Part shown: positions 1-8,684 of the stretch, in pieces
Layout of the letters: each line of letters begins with the position of its first letter
Numbering within the stretch: the stretch's first letter is position 1
From: an uncultured Flavihumibacter sp.
Lineage (GTDB): Bacteria; Bacteroidota; Bacteroidia; Chitinophagales; Chitinophagaceae
Length of the DNA stretch: 46,651 nucleotides
Reading direction: 5' to 3'
Assembly: GCA_946482545.1 (NCBI GenBank)
Contig: CAMLRX010000017.1
Location: forward strand, 1-46,651
Notes under the pieces: model-generated
The model's database searches: none
Told to the model about the DNA's origin: nothing
Seen by the model: the letters and a program-made list of their open reading frames with translations, nothing else
Translations under genes and position numbers: made by a program

Positions 1-633
1 GACAAAAATTATGGTGATGTACTGATCATATGGGATAAACTTTTCGGCACTTTCCAGGAAGAAAAAGACGTAGAGATCAGATACGGTCTTACCAGGCCGC
101 TCAACAGCTACAGTTTTTTGTGGCAGCATTTCCATTTCTTGGCGGAAATTGTTGTGGCCATGCGCGGTGTGAAAGGCTGGAAGAAGAAAACGGCCCTGTT
201 GCTTGGCAAGCCTGACCTTATACCTGACTATGCACGTACGCGTTCCGAAAATTTCTTCAGGATCAGTAAACACGACAGCCCGGATATAAAGGGAAAACTA
301 AACCAGTATGTGGTTTGGCAAATGGTGCTGATGTTTCCCCTCAGCTTCCTGACCATATTGTATGAACACCAGCTTTCGGGTATGTTGCAGTTAATGTTCG
401 TTCTGCTGATCCTGGTTACACTTATTAACTGCGGGGCCATTATGGAACAGAGGATCTGGGTGTTTCACCTGGAATTTGCCAGGTGGCTGCTTTGTGCCAT
501 CATTGTATTATATAGTTTCCCCAATATATGGCTTGGCGGTATATTGATGGCTATTGCGTTCGTGCTTTGCTGCTTCTACGAAACTTCCTGGAAGTACTAC
601 CTCAGGCTGCTTTATAACCACCGGGTAACGTAG
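1..633 (+). CDS. Sterol desaturase / fatty acid hydroxylase family protein, 3' part only
   Basis: The reading frame is open from base 1, so the start lies outside the window; about 210 C-terminal residues are visible. The first residues contain NYGDVLIIWDKLFGTF, the stretch that in this integral-membrane di-iron family directly follows the last histidine box (HxxHH). The histidine boxes themselves must therefore be just upstream and are not seen. The rest holds about four hydrophobic segments, a membrane-embedded C-terminal extension that I associate with Bacteroidota members of the family. The substrate (sterol, fatty acid, carotenoid or ether lipid) cannot be told from this fragment. An internal TTG at 118 is not a credible start because the family motif lies before it. 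The next gene begins 73 bp downstream. Confidence 0.8.
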   Translation, partial: DKNYGDVLIIWDKLFGTFQEEKDVEIRYGLTRPLNSYSFLWQHFHFLAEIVVAMRGVKGWKKKTALLLGKPDLIPDYARTRSENFFRISKHDSPDIKGKLNQYVVWQMVLMFPLSFLTILYEHQLSGMLQLMFVLLILVTLINCGAIMEQRIWVFHLEFARWLLCAIIVLYSFPNIWLGGILMAIAFVLCCFYETSWKYYLRLLYNHRVT

Positions 634-678
634 CGGACAAAACATTTTCAACAATGTGTATTTTATACATATTATTCC

Positions 679-686
679 TATCTTTC
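679..686 (+). promoter_or_regulatory. Possible Bacteroidota -7 element before the sugar transporter
   Basis: TATCTTTC matches the Bacteroidota TAnnTTTG -7 element except for the last base, and lies 20 bp before the ATG at 707. No convincing TTG -33 element was found at the right distance, so this is a weak call. Confidence 0.3.
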
Positions 687-706
687 GGGGAGAAATAACG
701 ATTGCC

Positions 707-2032
707 ATGCACCACAAACCCCGGCTTGCATTCTCCCAGGTATTCAACATGAGTTTTGGTTTCCTGGGTATCCAGTTTGGATTTGCTCTTCAGAACGCGA
801 ACGTGTCACGCATCTTCGAAAAACTAGGCGCGGAGGAAAGTAAACTCGCTATTCTATGGCTCGCCGCCCCGGTAACGGGTTTGCTGGTACAGCCCATCAT
901 AGGCTATTATAGTGACAGAACCTGGCATCCGAAACTGGGGCGCAGAAGGCCTTTCTTTCTCGTAGGGGCCATCCTGGCCAGTATTGGTCTGATACTGATG
1001 CCCAATTCTTCCGAACTCTGGATGGCCGCGGGATTGTTGTGGTTGCTGGACGCGTCCATCAATATTTCCATGGAACCGTTCCGCGCATTTGTAGGTGATC
1101 TGCTACCGGATGAGCAACGGACTTCCGGCTTCGCGATGCAGAGTTTTTTTATAGGCACCGGTGCGGTCATCGCTTCCATGCTGCCGTATATTTTCACGAA
1201 TTATTTCGGTGTAAAAAACACCGCTCCGGAAGGAGAGATTTCCGATTCCGTGAAGTGGTCGTTTTACCTGGGAGCATTGGCTTTCCTGGGCGCCGTGATG
1301 TACACCGTATTCACCACGAAGGAATATCCGCCGGAGAACCTGGAACAATTGAAGGAAGAGAACAGGAAGGCTTCGGTTTTCAGTGGCCTGAAGGAGTCGT
1401 TTCAAGGCATTTTTCAAATGCCGAAGACCATGTTGCAACTCGCGGTGGTGCAATTCTTTTCCTGGTTCGCTTTGTTCGCGATGTGGATTTACACCACACG
1501 TGCCATGACGAGCCATGTGTATGGCACCACCGATACCACTTCGGCTTTGTACAATGAAGGTGCAGACTGGGTAGGCGTTTGTTTTGCGGTGTACAACGGC
1601 GTGGCGGCCGTTTTCGCGCTGGCGTTGCCATGGCTGGTAAAACGTACGAGCAGGAAACTGACCCATTTGTTCTGTCTCGTGGCTGGCGGTATCGGCTTAA
1701 TTTCCATCTATTTTATTTCAGATCCTAATATGCTGTTGGTGTCCATGATTGGTGTCGGGATAGCGTGGGCGAGTATCTTATCCATTCCATACGCCATGCT
1801 GGCCGGCTCACTTCCTCCGGAAAGAATGGGGTATTTTATGGGCGTGTTTAATTTCTTTATCGTGATTCCACAAATCGTGGCGGCAGGCATTCTCGGCTTT
1901 TTGCTGGAAACATTCTTCGACAGTTCTTCCATCTTCGCGCTGGTGATCGGCGGCGTATCTATGATACTTTCAGGCCTTTTCTGCCTGGCAGTTGCTGATG
2001 GAAAAAAAGTTAAACTTCCAATTGAACCATAA
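707..2032 (+). CDS. MFS transporter, SLC45/sucrose-maltose type (GPH-like)
   Basis: This 441-residue inner-membrane protein has about 12 hydrophobic segments. Near residues 70-90 it carries a loop with SDRTWHPKLGRRRPF, which closely follows the SDR-x-GRRRPF loop of sucrose/maltose proton symporters (SLC45 and plant SUC families). It is inferred to import di- or oligosaccharides by proton symport. The start is taken at ATG 707 because the 17 residues between the upstream GTG (656) and this Met look like leader rather than protein. The gene ends 3 bp before the amylase gene, so the two are probably co-transcribed, which suggests maltose or maltodextrin as substrate. A cytoplasmic maltose phosphorylase or glucosidase is not present nearby. 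The substrate is inferred from family and neighbour only. Confidence 0.85.
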   Translation: MHHKPRLAFSQVFNMSFGFLGIQFGFALQNANVSRIFEKLGAEESKLAILWLAAPVTGLLVQPIIGYYSDRTWHPKLGRRRPFFLVGAILASIGLILMPNSSELWMAAGLLWLLDASINISMEPFRAFVGDLLPDEQRTSGFAMQSFFIGTGAVIASMLPYIFTNYFGVKNTAPEGEISDSVKWSFYLGALAFLGAVMYTVFTTKEYPPENLEQLKEENRKASVFSGLKESFQGIFQMPKTMLQLAVVQFFSWFALFAMWIYTTRAMTSHVYGTTDTTSALYNEGADWVGVCFAVYNGVAAVFALALPWLVKRTSRKLTHLFCLVAGGIGLISIYFISDPNMLLVSMIGVGIAWASILSIPYAMLAGSLPPERMGYFMGVFNFFIVIPQIVAAGILGFLLETFFDSSSIFALVIGGVSMILSGLFCLAVADGKKVKLPIEP

Positions 2033-2035
2033 CAG

Positions 2036-3901
2036 ATGAAAAAGATACTGATCGCCCTGTTGCTATTCAATGCCACGCTGTGTTTCGCGCAGAAACTTGA
2101 TGTATATCCGACCAACTGGTGGGCGGGTATGAAACGTAGTTCGCTTCAGTTACTTGTTCATGCGGATACAGTGCTTTCACCCAAAAATGTGCAGGTGAAA
2201 TACCCCGGCGTTCAGGTGAAAAAAATCACCTTGCTGGAGAACCCGCATTACCTTGCGATAGACCTGGTGCTGGATAAGAATGTGAAACCCGGTACCTTTC
2301 CCATTAAAATGATGGCAGGCGGAAAGCAGGTGACTGTTCCTTATACGCTGATGCCCCGCGATCCGGGCAATGGTAAAACACGTATCAGGGGCGTGGACGC
2401 GTCGGATTTTATTTACCTCGTTTTACCCGACCGGTTTAGCAATGGCGATCCATCCAATGATGTTGTTCCGGGCATGTATGATACGGTTTGTAACCGGGCT
2501 ATTCCTTCTGCCCGCCATGGCGGCGACCTGAAAGGTATTCAACAAAAACTGGATTACCTGGACGATCTTGGCGTTACCGCGCTTTGGCTCAACCCGGTGA
2601 TAGAGAACGATATGCCCGCTAAAGAAGAAGGGGGACGCCCACTCAGTGGGTTTCATGGCTACTGGTTCACGGACCATTATAATGTGGACCGCAGGATAGG
2701 CGGCAACAAAGCGTATCTTGAACTGGCTGATGCTGTTCATAAAAAAGGCCTGAAACTGATCCAGGATGCCGTGTATAACCATGTGGGGTATACGCATTGG
2801 TTCATTCGCGACCTGCCCATGAAAGATTGGATCCACCAATGGTCGCCCTACCGGAATACTTCTTATAAAGACCAGACGCTGATGGATCCTTATGCTTCCA
2901 AAGCAGATGCCCGCACCATGAGTGATGGCTGGTTCACCCACAATCTTCCCGATCTCAACCAGAAAAATCCTTACCTCGCGGAGTTCCTTATCCAGCACGC
3001 GATCTGGAGCACGGAAATGTTTGGTCTGGATGGCTGGCGCATTGATACGTATGCTTATAACGACCTGGAATTTATGAACCGTTGTAACGCAGAGCTATTG
3101 CATGAATATCCGCAACTGGGGCTCTTCGGCGAAACATGGGTGCATGGCGTGCCCAACCAGGCTTTTTTTACGAAGAATAAAATGAAAGGCATTTCTTTTT
3201 CTTCCAACCTGCCGGGCGCAACGGATTTTCAGGTATATTTCGCCATGATGAGCGCACTTAATCAACCCGATGCATGGACCGAAGGGCTCACTAAATTGTA
3301 CACCACGCTCGCACAGGATTTTCTCTATGAAGATCCTTATAAACACTGTCTGCACCTCGATAACCACGATCTCGATCGTTTCGTTTCCGTAATTGGCGAG
3401 GATTCTGCCAAATATAAAATGGGGATAACTTGGTTGCTTACCCTGCGCGGCATACCGCAATTGTATTATGGCACGGAAATTCTGATGAAGAACTTTAAAA
3501 ATCCTTCAGATGATGCTGTTCGGGAAGATTTTCCGGGTGGCTGGAAGAATGATAAAGTAGATAAATTCAGCAAGCAAGGCAGAACACAGGCGGAGAACAA
3601 TGCTTTTGACCTGGTAAAAAAGCTTGCCCGTTACAGGAAACAGACATCCACATTACAGCATGGAAAACTGATGCAGTATGTGCCTGAAAATGGCGTGTAT
3701 GTTTATTTCAGGTACGATGAAAACAAAACTGTGATGATTGCCGCGAATACCGGAAAGAATAAGATTGAACTTCCCATGGCGCGTTTCTCAGAACGCATTG
3801 GTGCACACAAAGCAGGCCTGGACATACTTTCAGGCGCTACCATTAAATTGGATCAACTTTCAATTCAGCCACTTGAAACCTTAGTGATCGAACTACGCTA
3901 G
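2036..3901 (+). CDS. Secreted GH13 alpha-amylase / neopullulanase-cyclomaltodextrinase (SusA-like)
   Basis: This 621-residue protein has a type I signal peptide (MKKILIALLLFNATLCFA, then Q). An N-terminal beta-sandwich (about 20-110) resembles the cyclomaltodextrinase N domain of SusA-type enzymes. A GH13 barrel follows, with region I DAVYNH (244-249), nucleophile D337 in GWRIDTY, acid/base E366 in GETW, and transition-state D445 in DNHD. A short beta domain closes the protein. It should hydrolyse alpha-1,4 (and possibly alpha-1,6) bonds of maltodextrin or pullulan in the periplasm, feeding the transporter encoded 3 bp upstream. All three catalytic carboxylates are present, so it should be active. 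No SusC/SusD pair is visible, so this is not a complete starch-utilisation locus. A Cys at residue 16 lies in the signal peptide but the surrounding bases do not form a good lipobox. Confidence 0.9.
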   Translation: MKKILIALLLFNATLCFAQKLDVYPTNWWAGMKRSSLQLLVHADTVLSPKNVQVKYPGVQVKKITLLENPHYLAIDLVLDKNVKPGTFPIKMMAGGKQVTVPYTLMPRDPGNGKTRIRGVDASDFIYLVLPDRFSNGDPSNDVVPGMYDTVCNRAIPSARHGGDLKGIQQKLDYLDDLGVTALWLNPVIENDMPAKEEGGRPLSGFHGYWFTDHYNVDRRIGGNKAYLELADAVHKKGLKLIQDAVYNHVGYTHWFIRDLPMKDWIHQWSPYRNTSYKDQTLMDPYASKADARTMSDGWFTHNLPDLNQKNPYLAEFLIQHAIWSTEMFGLDGWRIDTYAYNDLEFMNRCNAELLHEYPQLGLFGETWVHGVPNQAFFTKNKMKGISFSSNLPGATDFQVYFAMMSALNQPDAWTEGLTKLYTTLAQDFLYEDPYKHCLHLDNHDLDRFVSVIGEDSAKYKMGITWLLTLRGIPQLYYGTEILMKNFKNPSDDAVREDFPGGWKNDKVDKFSKQGRTQAENNAFDLVKKLARYRKQTSTLQHGKLMQYVPENGVYVYFRYDENKTVMIAANTGKNKIELPMARFSERIGAHKAGLDILSGATIKLDQLSIQPLETLVIELR

Positions 3902-3936
3902 GTTATTTTCTCCCTTACTCACCGTTAAAACACCTA

Positions 3937-3968
3937 TTGTCTGGCATGGCATTGTGGGTGTAGATTTG
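3937..3968 (+). promoter_or_regulatory. Bacteroidota promoter for the 3973-4174 unit
   Basis: TTG at 3937-3939 is separated by 21 bp from TAGATTTG at 3961-3968, a perfect TAnnTTTG -7 element at accepted spacing for Bacteroidota housekeeping promoters. It lies about 60 bp after the amylase stop and fires into the structured unit that follows. A 10-bp palindrome CTGCCGGCAG (3973-3982) sits at the expected transcription start. Confidence 0.55.
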
Positions 3969-4047
3969 TGTTCTGCCGGCAGGTGTTCACAAACCACCGA
4001 TGTTTGTGCGCAGGATAATTCATCCACCGCGATAGAAGGGATGAATC

Positions 4048-4170
4048 ATGAAAACAAATGTGTATGATGGAAAAAGTGATGCAGGGAGCAGGCTTGGCGA
4101 AGTTGTTCACTGGTTAAAAGAGATTGTTCCTCAGATTTTAATAATATCACCCGGGAACTTTTTCGGGTGA
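4048..4170 (+). CDS. Possible 40-aa peptide, unknown
   Basis: ATG at 4048 opens a 40-codon frame that ends in a TGA inside the descending arm of the terminator hairpin. An AGGG-like sequence lies about 10 nt upstream, and an 8-bp hairpin (4018-4046) ends just before the start codon. The peptide begins MKTNVYDGKSDAG and has a hydrophobic second half (IVPQILIISPG). I recognise no family. It may be a chance frame inside a noncoding RNA. Confidence 0.25.
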   Translation: MKTNVYDGKSDAGSRLGEVVHWLKEIVPQILIISPGNFFG

Positions 4171-4178
4171 TATTTTTC
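4143..4178 (+). terminator. Intrinsic terminator upstream of glgB
   Basis: An 11-bp stem (4143-4153 with 4164-4174, core ATATCACCCG/CGGGTGATAT) with a 10-nt loop is followed by a run of T. It ends the short unit before glgB. Confidence 0.75.
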
Positions 4179-4272
4179 CCCGACCCATGCAGGTTTAAGA
4201 ATCGATGAAATACAATTGTGGTGCATAGAAGGGTGCAACTCCTTATTTCGTATCTTCATCGAAACGCACGGA

Positions 4273-6279
4273 ATGACAAACCAATCACCTGGAAATGATC
4301 AGCATGGAGCAAAGAAAAGCCGTGGTAAAAAGACCGGGTTAAAGCATTACGAAGCATCGAACTTTATTGATACTTCAAAACCGGTATGGAATTATTCTCT
4401 TTTTACCCAGGAAGATATCACCAATTACCAGGCAGGCACCCACTACAGTGTCTACGAATTGATGGGGTCGAAAGAGATTGAAGTGCTCGGCCGCAAAGGT
4501 ATTTACTTTGCCGTATGGGCGCCCAATGCCACTTTTGTTTCGGTGAAGGGTAATTTCAATAACTGGAGCAATGATTCGCACCCGTTAACGCCGAGGTGGG
4601 AGCAGTCTGGAATATGGGAAGGCTTTGTGCCTGATCTGGGTCTTGGTGAAGTGTACAAATACTTTATCAAAGGCTACAAGGGGCTTGAACTGGATAAAGG
4701 AGATCCATTTGCTCATTTCTGGGAGAAAAGACCGAGCACCGCTTCCATTACATGGGATTTGCAATATGAATGGAACGATGGTGAATGGATGGAGAAAAGG
4801 AAAAAGCACAACAGCCTGAATGCGCCCTGGAGTGTATATGAAATGCACCTCGCCAGTTGGATGCGCCCCGATCCCAATGATGAGGAATCGTACAACACTT
4901 ACGAGCAGATCGCGGAAAGGCTGGTTCCTTACCTTCAGGAAACAGGATTTACCCATGTGGAGTTCATGCCGGTGATGGAGCATCCGTTTGACGGTTCCTG
5001 GGGCTACCAAGGTACGGGTTATTTTGCTCCGACCTCAAGGTTTGGTGATCCGCAAGGATTCATGAAGCTGGTTGACCTGCTGCACCAGGCGGATATTGGG
5101 GTGATCCTCGATTGGGTACCTTCGCATTTTCCTTACGATGCGCATGGCCTTTTCATGTTCGACGGAGCCCATACCTACGAGTATGCGGATATGCGTAAAG
5201 GTTACCACCCGGATTGGAATTCCTACATCTTCAATTATAAGAGAGGGGAGGTGAAATCTTTTCTGATCAGCAGCGCACGTTTCTGGCTGGAATACTTTCA
5301 CATCGATGGTATACGGGTAGATGCCGTTTCATCGATGCTGAAACTAAACTACAGCAGAGGAGCAGGGCAGTGGGAACCCAACGAATTCGGTGGTGATGGT
5401 AACCTGGAAGCCATCGCTTTTATCAAGGACCTGAACGAAACGGTGTACCGTGATTTCCCTGATGTGCAAACGATCGCGGAGGAAGCTACCGATTGGCCGG
5501 GGATATCCAAACCAACTTTCCAGGGTGGACTGGGTTTCGGGATGAAATGGATGATGGGATGGATGCACGATACACTGGATTATTATAAGATGCACCCGTA
5601 TTACAGGAACCATTACCAGAACAAGTTCTCGTTCAGTATGATGTATTTCTATGACGAGAATTTTATGCTCCCCCTCAGCCACGATGAAGTGGTGCATGGT
5701 AAATCGCCGATGCTGTACAAAATGCCCGGCGATGAATGGCAGAAGTTCGCTAACCTGCGGGTGTTGTACACGTATATGTTTATGCACCCAGGGGCCAAAC
5801 TACTGTTCATGGGCAACGAGTTTGGACAAACCTCAGAATGGAACTACCACCGGGAACTCGACTGGTTCCTGTTGGAATACAACGCGCACAGGGGATTGAA
5901 GGATTGTGTAAGTGAACTGAATAAATTATACCGCAACGAACCGGCATTGTATGAAAAACAGTTTCAGCCCGACGGGTTCGAATGGGTGGACCTTAACCAT
6001 CGGAATGAATGTATCGTTGTGTTTAAAAGAAAAGGAACACACGGTAAAGAGGATGTACTCGTGGTCCTGAACATGTTGCCGGAACCGCGTTTTGATTGGG
6101 AAATACACGTTAAAGACAAACAGGATTGGAAGGAAATATTCAACAGCGACGAGAAAAGGTTCGGCGGAACGGGAGACGTATACAATGTGGAGGTGATATC
6201 GGAAGTAGTGGACAAAAAAGAAAAATGGTTTAAAATAAAAGTTCAGATTCCACCACTGGGTGCGATCGTACTCAAGTAA
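4273..6279 (+). CDS. glgB: 1,4-alpha-glucan branching enzyme
   Basis: This 668-residue cytoplasmic enzyme cuts alpha-1,4 glucan chains and rejoins them through alpha-1,6 bonds in glycogen synthesis. A CBM48 domain (about 65-165) precedes the GH13_9 barrel. The catalytic set is D350 in GIRVDAV, E403 in the AEEAT stretch, and D471 in LSHDEVVHG; HPFDGSWGYQGTGY is the typical GlgB region before it. A C-terminal beta domain is present. The ATG at 4273 is chosen over an in-frame GTG at 4216, whose extra 19 residues look like untranslated leader. Length fits the family (about 630-730). It lies downstream of the transporter and amylase, and the 4-alpha-glucanotransferase is 30 kb away. glgA, glgC and glgP are not in the window. 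Confidence 0.95.
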   Translation: MTNQSPGNDQHGAKKSRGKKTGLKHYEASNFIDTSKPVWNYSLFTQEDITNYQAGTHYSVYELMGSKEIEVLGRKGIYFAVWAPNATFVSVKGNFNNWSNDSHPLTPRWEQSGIWEGFVPDLGLGEVYKYFIKGYKGLELDKGDPFAHFWEKRPSTASITWDLQYEWNDGEWMEKRKKHNSLNAPWSVYEMHLASWMRPDPNDEESYNTYEQIAERLVPYLQETGFTHVEFMPVMEHPFDGSWGYQGTGYFAPTSRFGDPQGFMKLVDLLHQADIGVILDWVPSHFPYDAHGLFMFDGAHTYEYADMRKGYHPDWNSYIFNYKRGEVKSFLISSARFWLEYFHIDGIRVDAVSSMLKLNYSRGAGQWEPNEFGGDGNLEAIAFIKDLNETVYRDFPDVQTIAEEATDWPGISKPTFQGGLGFGMKWMMGWMHDTLDYYKMHPYYRNHYQNKFSFSMMYFYDENFMLPLSHDEVVHGKSPMLYKMPGDEWQKFANLRVLYTYMFMHPGAKLLFMGNEFGQTSEWNYHRELDWFLLEYNAHRGLKDCVSELNKLYRNEPALYEKQFQPDGFEWVDLNHRNECIVVFKRKGTHGKEDVLVVLNMLPEPRFDWEIHVKDKQDWKEIFNSDEKRFGGTGDVYNVEVISEVVDKKEKWFKIKVQIPPLGAIVLK

Positions 6280-6339
6280 GCGCCTGAAATAAGAGTCAAT
6301 CTTATCCGAAGTATAGGAAAGCAAGTGGGAGAAAAAAAT

Positions 6340-6361
6340 ACCCCGCCTGCTGGGGCGGGGT
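6340..6361. terminator. GC-rich bidirectional terminator
   Basis: ACCCCGCC (6340-6347) pairs with GGCGGGGT (6354-6361) around a 6-nt loop. On the minus strand it is followed by seven T (complement of 6332-6338), and on the plus strand by only TTT. It probably serves as a backstop for argS transcription and as the glgB terminator. Confidence 0.65.
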
Positions 6362-6558
6362 TTAAGATTTGGTGGTCGGGCAAGTCCGGGTTGGACTGTT
6401 TTCATTTGGGCGGATTTTTCAAACGGGCATTGGATCAACGGGTTTTCATAAGAAATGGACAGCGGTTTTCAGGATATTGGACTTTCTTGGTTTTTCGGAT
6501 ACCGGATACTTGCGTCAACAGTGTAAAGATTACACTTTGTGCGCATCCGGAAAATAAA

Positions 6559-6583
6559 ATAGCGCACTGATTTTGTGCGCTAT
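6559..6583 (-). terminator. Probable argS terminator
   Basis: A perfect 9-bp stem (6559-6567 with 6575-6583) with a 7-nt loop lies about 90 bp after the argS stop. Read on the minus strand it is followed by TTTTATTTT. Confidence 0.6.
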
Positions 6584-6671
6584 CTGATAAATTTAAGTTG
6601 ATTTAAGAGGTATTCCGGAACGTGTAAAGGAAACACTTATCTCGTATTGATGCGGATCAACGAAACGCGTT

Positions 6672-8558
6672 TTACATCCGTTCAGGAACCCTGATGCCCA
6701 TTAAGCCCATACCCGAACGGAGTACCGTTGCGGTAAGCAGTGCCAGTTGAAGGCGCAGTTCCTTTTTCTCAGGCGTTTCCGCGTTACCAATAGAATGTTC
6801 GGCATAAAACGAGTTGAACGTTTTCGCCAGGTGGAAAACATAGTTCGCGATCAGCGAAGGATTCATTTCCTGACCCGCCTGCTCTATGATGGAAGAATAC
6901 TGTTCCAGTTGAACGATCAGTTCCTTCTCCAAAGGGAACAAAGGCCCTGAATAAACTGTGCCGGCAGGTTGTTCCTTCCGAAGTATGGATTTGATCCGCG
7001 CGTGTGTGTATTGCACGAACGGCCCTGTAAAACCGTGGAAGTCGATGGACTCCTCGGGATTGAATACCATACGCTTTTTAGGATCTACCCGTAGGAGGAA
7101 AAACTTCAGTGCGCCCAATCCGATCAGGTTGTAAAGGTCATCCAGTTCTTCCGGGGTGAAATCTTTCACTTTGCCGAGTTCAGTAGTATGGCGGCCCGCA
7201 ACGGCTTCCATTTCCGCCACCAGGTCATCGGCATCCACAACGGTTCCTTCGCGGCTCTTCATCCTCCCCGAAGGAAGTTCCACCATACCGTAGGAGAGGT
7301 GGTTGATACCGGCAGAATTCGGGAGATTGAGTTTCTGGCAGATGAGTTTCAGCACTTTCATGTGGTAATTCTGTTCGTCGCCGATCACATAAATGCTTTC
7401 GTCCATCTGGTAATCCTCGTATTTCAGGTTGGCGAGTCCCAGGTCTTGGGTGATGTACACCGAAGTACCGTCTTTGCGGAGGACGAGTTTTTCGTCTAAT
7501 CCTTCAGCGGTGAGGTCTATCCATACGCTGCCATCGGGTTTCCGGAAGAAGACGCCATTGGCGAGGCCTTCTTCCACATACTGTTTGCCGAGCAGGTAGG
7601 TGCCGCTCTCGTAATAGGTTTTATCGAAATCGGAGCCGATTTTGTGGTAGGTGACCGCGAAGCCGTCGTACACCCATTGGTTCATGTTCTTCCAAAGGTC
7701 GAGTGTGGCGGGGTCGCCCTCTTCCCATTTCAGTAGCATGGCGCGCACTTCACGCATGATGGGCGTATTGTTTCTCGCGATCTCTTTAAGTTCAGCTTTT
7801 ACTTCTTCCTGTTTTTCAACGGGAAGCACTTCGGTTCTGAGTTTTGTAAGGAATAGGCCCGTTTTTTCCCGGTCCGTTTCCTGCACGGCGGTAAGATCGC
7901 CATCCATGATCCGCTGGAGCACAGGCGTGGTTTCCTCCTTCAGGGCGTTTTCAAACTGCACATAGTAGTCGCCTACCAGGTGGTCGCCTTTGATGCCCGT
8001 GGACGCGGGTGTGGCGCCATTGCCGAAACGCTGCCATGCGAGCATCGACTTGCAGATATGTATGCCACGGTCGTTCACGATGGAGGTTTTCACCACTTCG
8101 TGTCCGTTCGCTTTTAATATCTCGGCTACCGACCAGCCGAGGAAATTGTTCCGGAGATGCCCCAGGTGCAGGGGTTTGTTGGTATTGGGCGAAGAATATT
8201 CCACCACCACCTTTCTGCCGGAGGCAGCCGCTTTGCCATATTCAGCGGCGCTGTAATTGTTGTGAAGAAAGTTCGTCCACCAGGTTTCGGGTAAAGAAAG
8301 GTTCAGAAAACCTTTCACGATGTTGTAACCCGCTACCAGAGAGGGTTCCTGCTGCATCAGTTTTTCCCCCAGCGCTTTACCCAGGGCATCGGGTGATTGT
8401 TTCAGTTGTTTTACCCAGGCAAAAAGTACCACGGTGTAATCACCTTCAAATCCCTGGTTCGTTTGGTTTACCTGGATGTCTTTTTCCGGGCAATCAATAC
8501 CATATAATTCCTTTAACGCGCTTTTCGTAGCCGATCTGATTGCTTTAATGATGCTCAT
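6672..8558 (-). CDS. argS: Arginyl-tRNA synthetase
   Basis: This 628-residue class I aminoacyl-tRNA synthetase charges tRNA-Arg with arginine. An N-terminal Arg-tRNA-synthetase-N domain (about 5-90) is followed by the Rossmann catalytic core with the HIGH-type motif HLGH at 131-134 (in NTNKPLHLGH) and the KMSKS-equivalent MKSREGT at 433-439. The C-terminal DALR anticodon-binding domain ends in GIRVPERM. The open frame continues upstream to 9095, but it then runs antisense through the GtrA gene, and the family N-terminus MSIIKAIRSATKSALKE fits the ATG at 8558. A consensus promoter lies 19 bp upstream. The protein is slightly long for the family but no motif is missing. Confidence 0.96.
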   Translation of the reverse strand: MSIIKAIRSATKSALKELYGIDCPEKDIQVNQTNQGFEGDYTVVLFAWVKQLKQSPDALGKALGEKLMQQEPSLVAGYNIVKGFLNLSLPETWWTNFLHNNYSAAEYGKAAASGRKVVVEYSSPNTNKPLHLGHLRNNFLGWSVAEILKANGHEVVKTSIVNDRGIHICKSMLAWQRFGNGATPASTGIKGDHLVGDYYVQFENALKEETTPVLQRIMDGDLTAVQETDREKTGLFLTKLRTEVLPVEKQEEVKAELKEIARNNTPIMREVRAMLLKWEEGDPATLDLWKNMNQWVYDGFAVTYHKIGSDFDKTYYESGTYLLGKQYVEEGLANGVFFRKPDGSVWIDLTAEGLDEKLVLRKDGTSVYITQDLGLANLKYEDYQMDESIYVIGDEQNYHMKVLKLICQKLNLPNSAGINHLSYGMVELPSGRMKSREGTVVDADDLVAEMEAVAGRHTTELGKVKDFTPEELDDLYNLIGLGALKFFLLRVDPKKRMVFNPEESIDFHGFTGPFVQYTHARIKSILRKEQPAGTVYSGPLFPLEKELIVQLEQYSSIIEQAGQEMNPSLIANYVFHLAKTFNSFYAEHSIGNAETPEKKELRLQLALLTATVLRSGMGLMGIRVPERM

Positions 8559-8577
8559 TCCGCTGTTTTTATCCGGG

Positions 8578-8585
8578 CAAAAGTA
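8578..8585 (-). promoter_or_regulatory. argS -7 element
   Basis: Read on the minus strand this is TACTTTTG, an exact TAnnTTTG match, 19 bp before the argS start codon. No clear TTG was found at -33. Confidence 0.45.
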
Positions 8586-8648
8586 CGATTTCGGGGAGAA
8601 GTGGGAAATATCTCCTGTTTTTAACAAGCGGTTCATATTTCCAGTAAT

Positions 8649-8656
8649 TATCTTTG
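8649..8656 (+). promoter_or_regulatory. gtrA-family gene -7 element
   Basis: TATCTTTG is an exact TAnnTTTG element, 28 bp before the ATG at 8685, divergent from the argS promoter. Its position favours 8685 over 8754 as the start of the gene. Confidence 0.5.
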
Positions 8657-8684
8657 CCGGGAGTAACCAATAATTCAGGCCCGG

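Larger units (their letters stand above)
3973..4178 (+). ncRNA. Candidate structured small RNA or leader ending in an intrinsic terminator
   Basis: A roughly 200-nt unit is bounded by a consensus promoter (3937-3968) and a strong terminator (4143-4178). Perfect stems inside it are CACAAAC/GTTTGTG (3988-3994 with 4002-4008) and ATTCATCC/GGATGAAT (4018-4025 with 4039-4046). It also contains a 40-codon frame (4048-4170), so it could instead be a short mRNA. It precedes glgB by about 100 nt, so a terminating leader for glgB is a third option. No known RNA family is recognised. The stems are read from the sequence; transcription is inferred. Confidence 0.4.
6280..6671. other. 390-bp convergent intergenic region, glgB / argS
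   Basis: No credible gene is present; small frames here have no start context or coding character. The region holds three perfect dyads: a GC-rich hairpin at 6340-6361, AGTGTAA-aga-TTACACT at 6520-6536, and ATAGCGCAC/GTGCGCTAT at 6559-6583. The first and third are listed as terminators. The sequence between 6361 and 6520 shows no other structure I can support. Confidence 0.6.

Noticed and set aside
2036..6279. A full starch-utilisation (Sus/PUL) locus
   Set aside because: No SusC TonB-dependent transporter, SusD lipoprotein or SusR-type regulator is present; only the SusA-like amylase and transporter can be supported.
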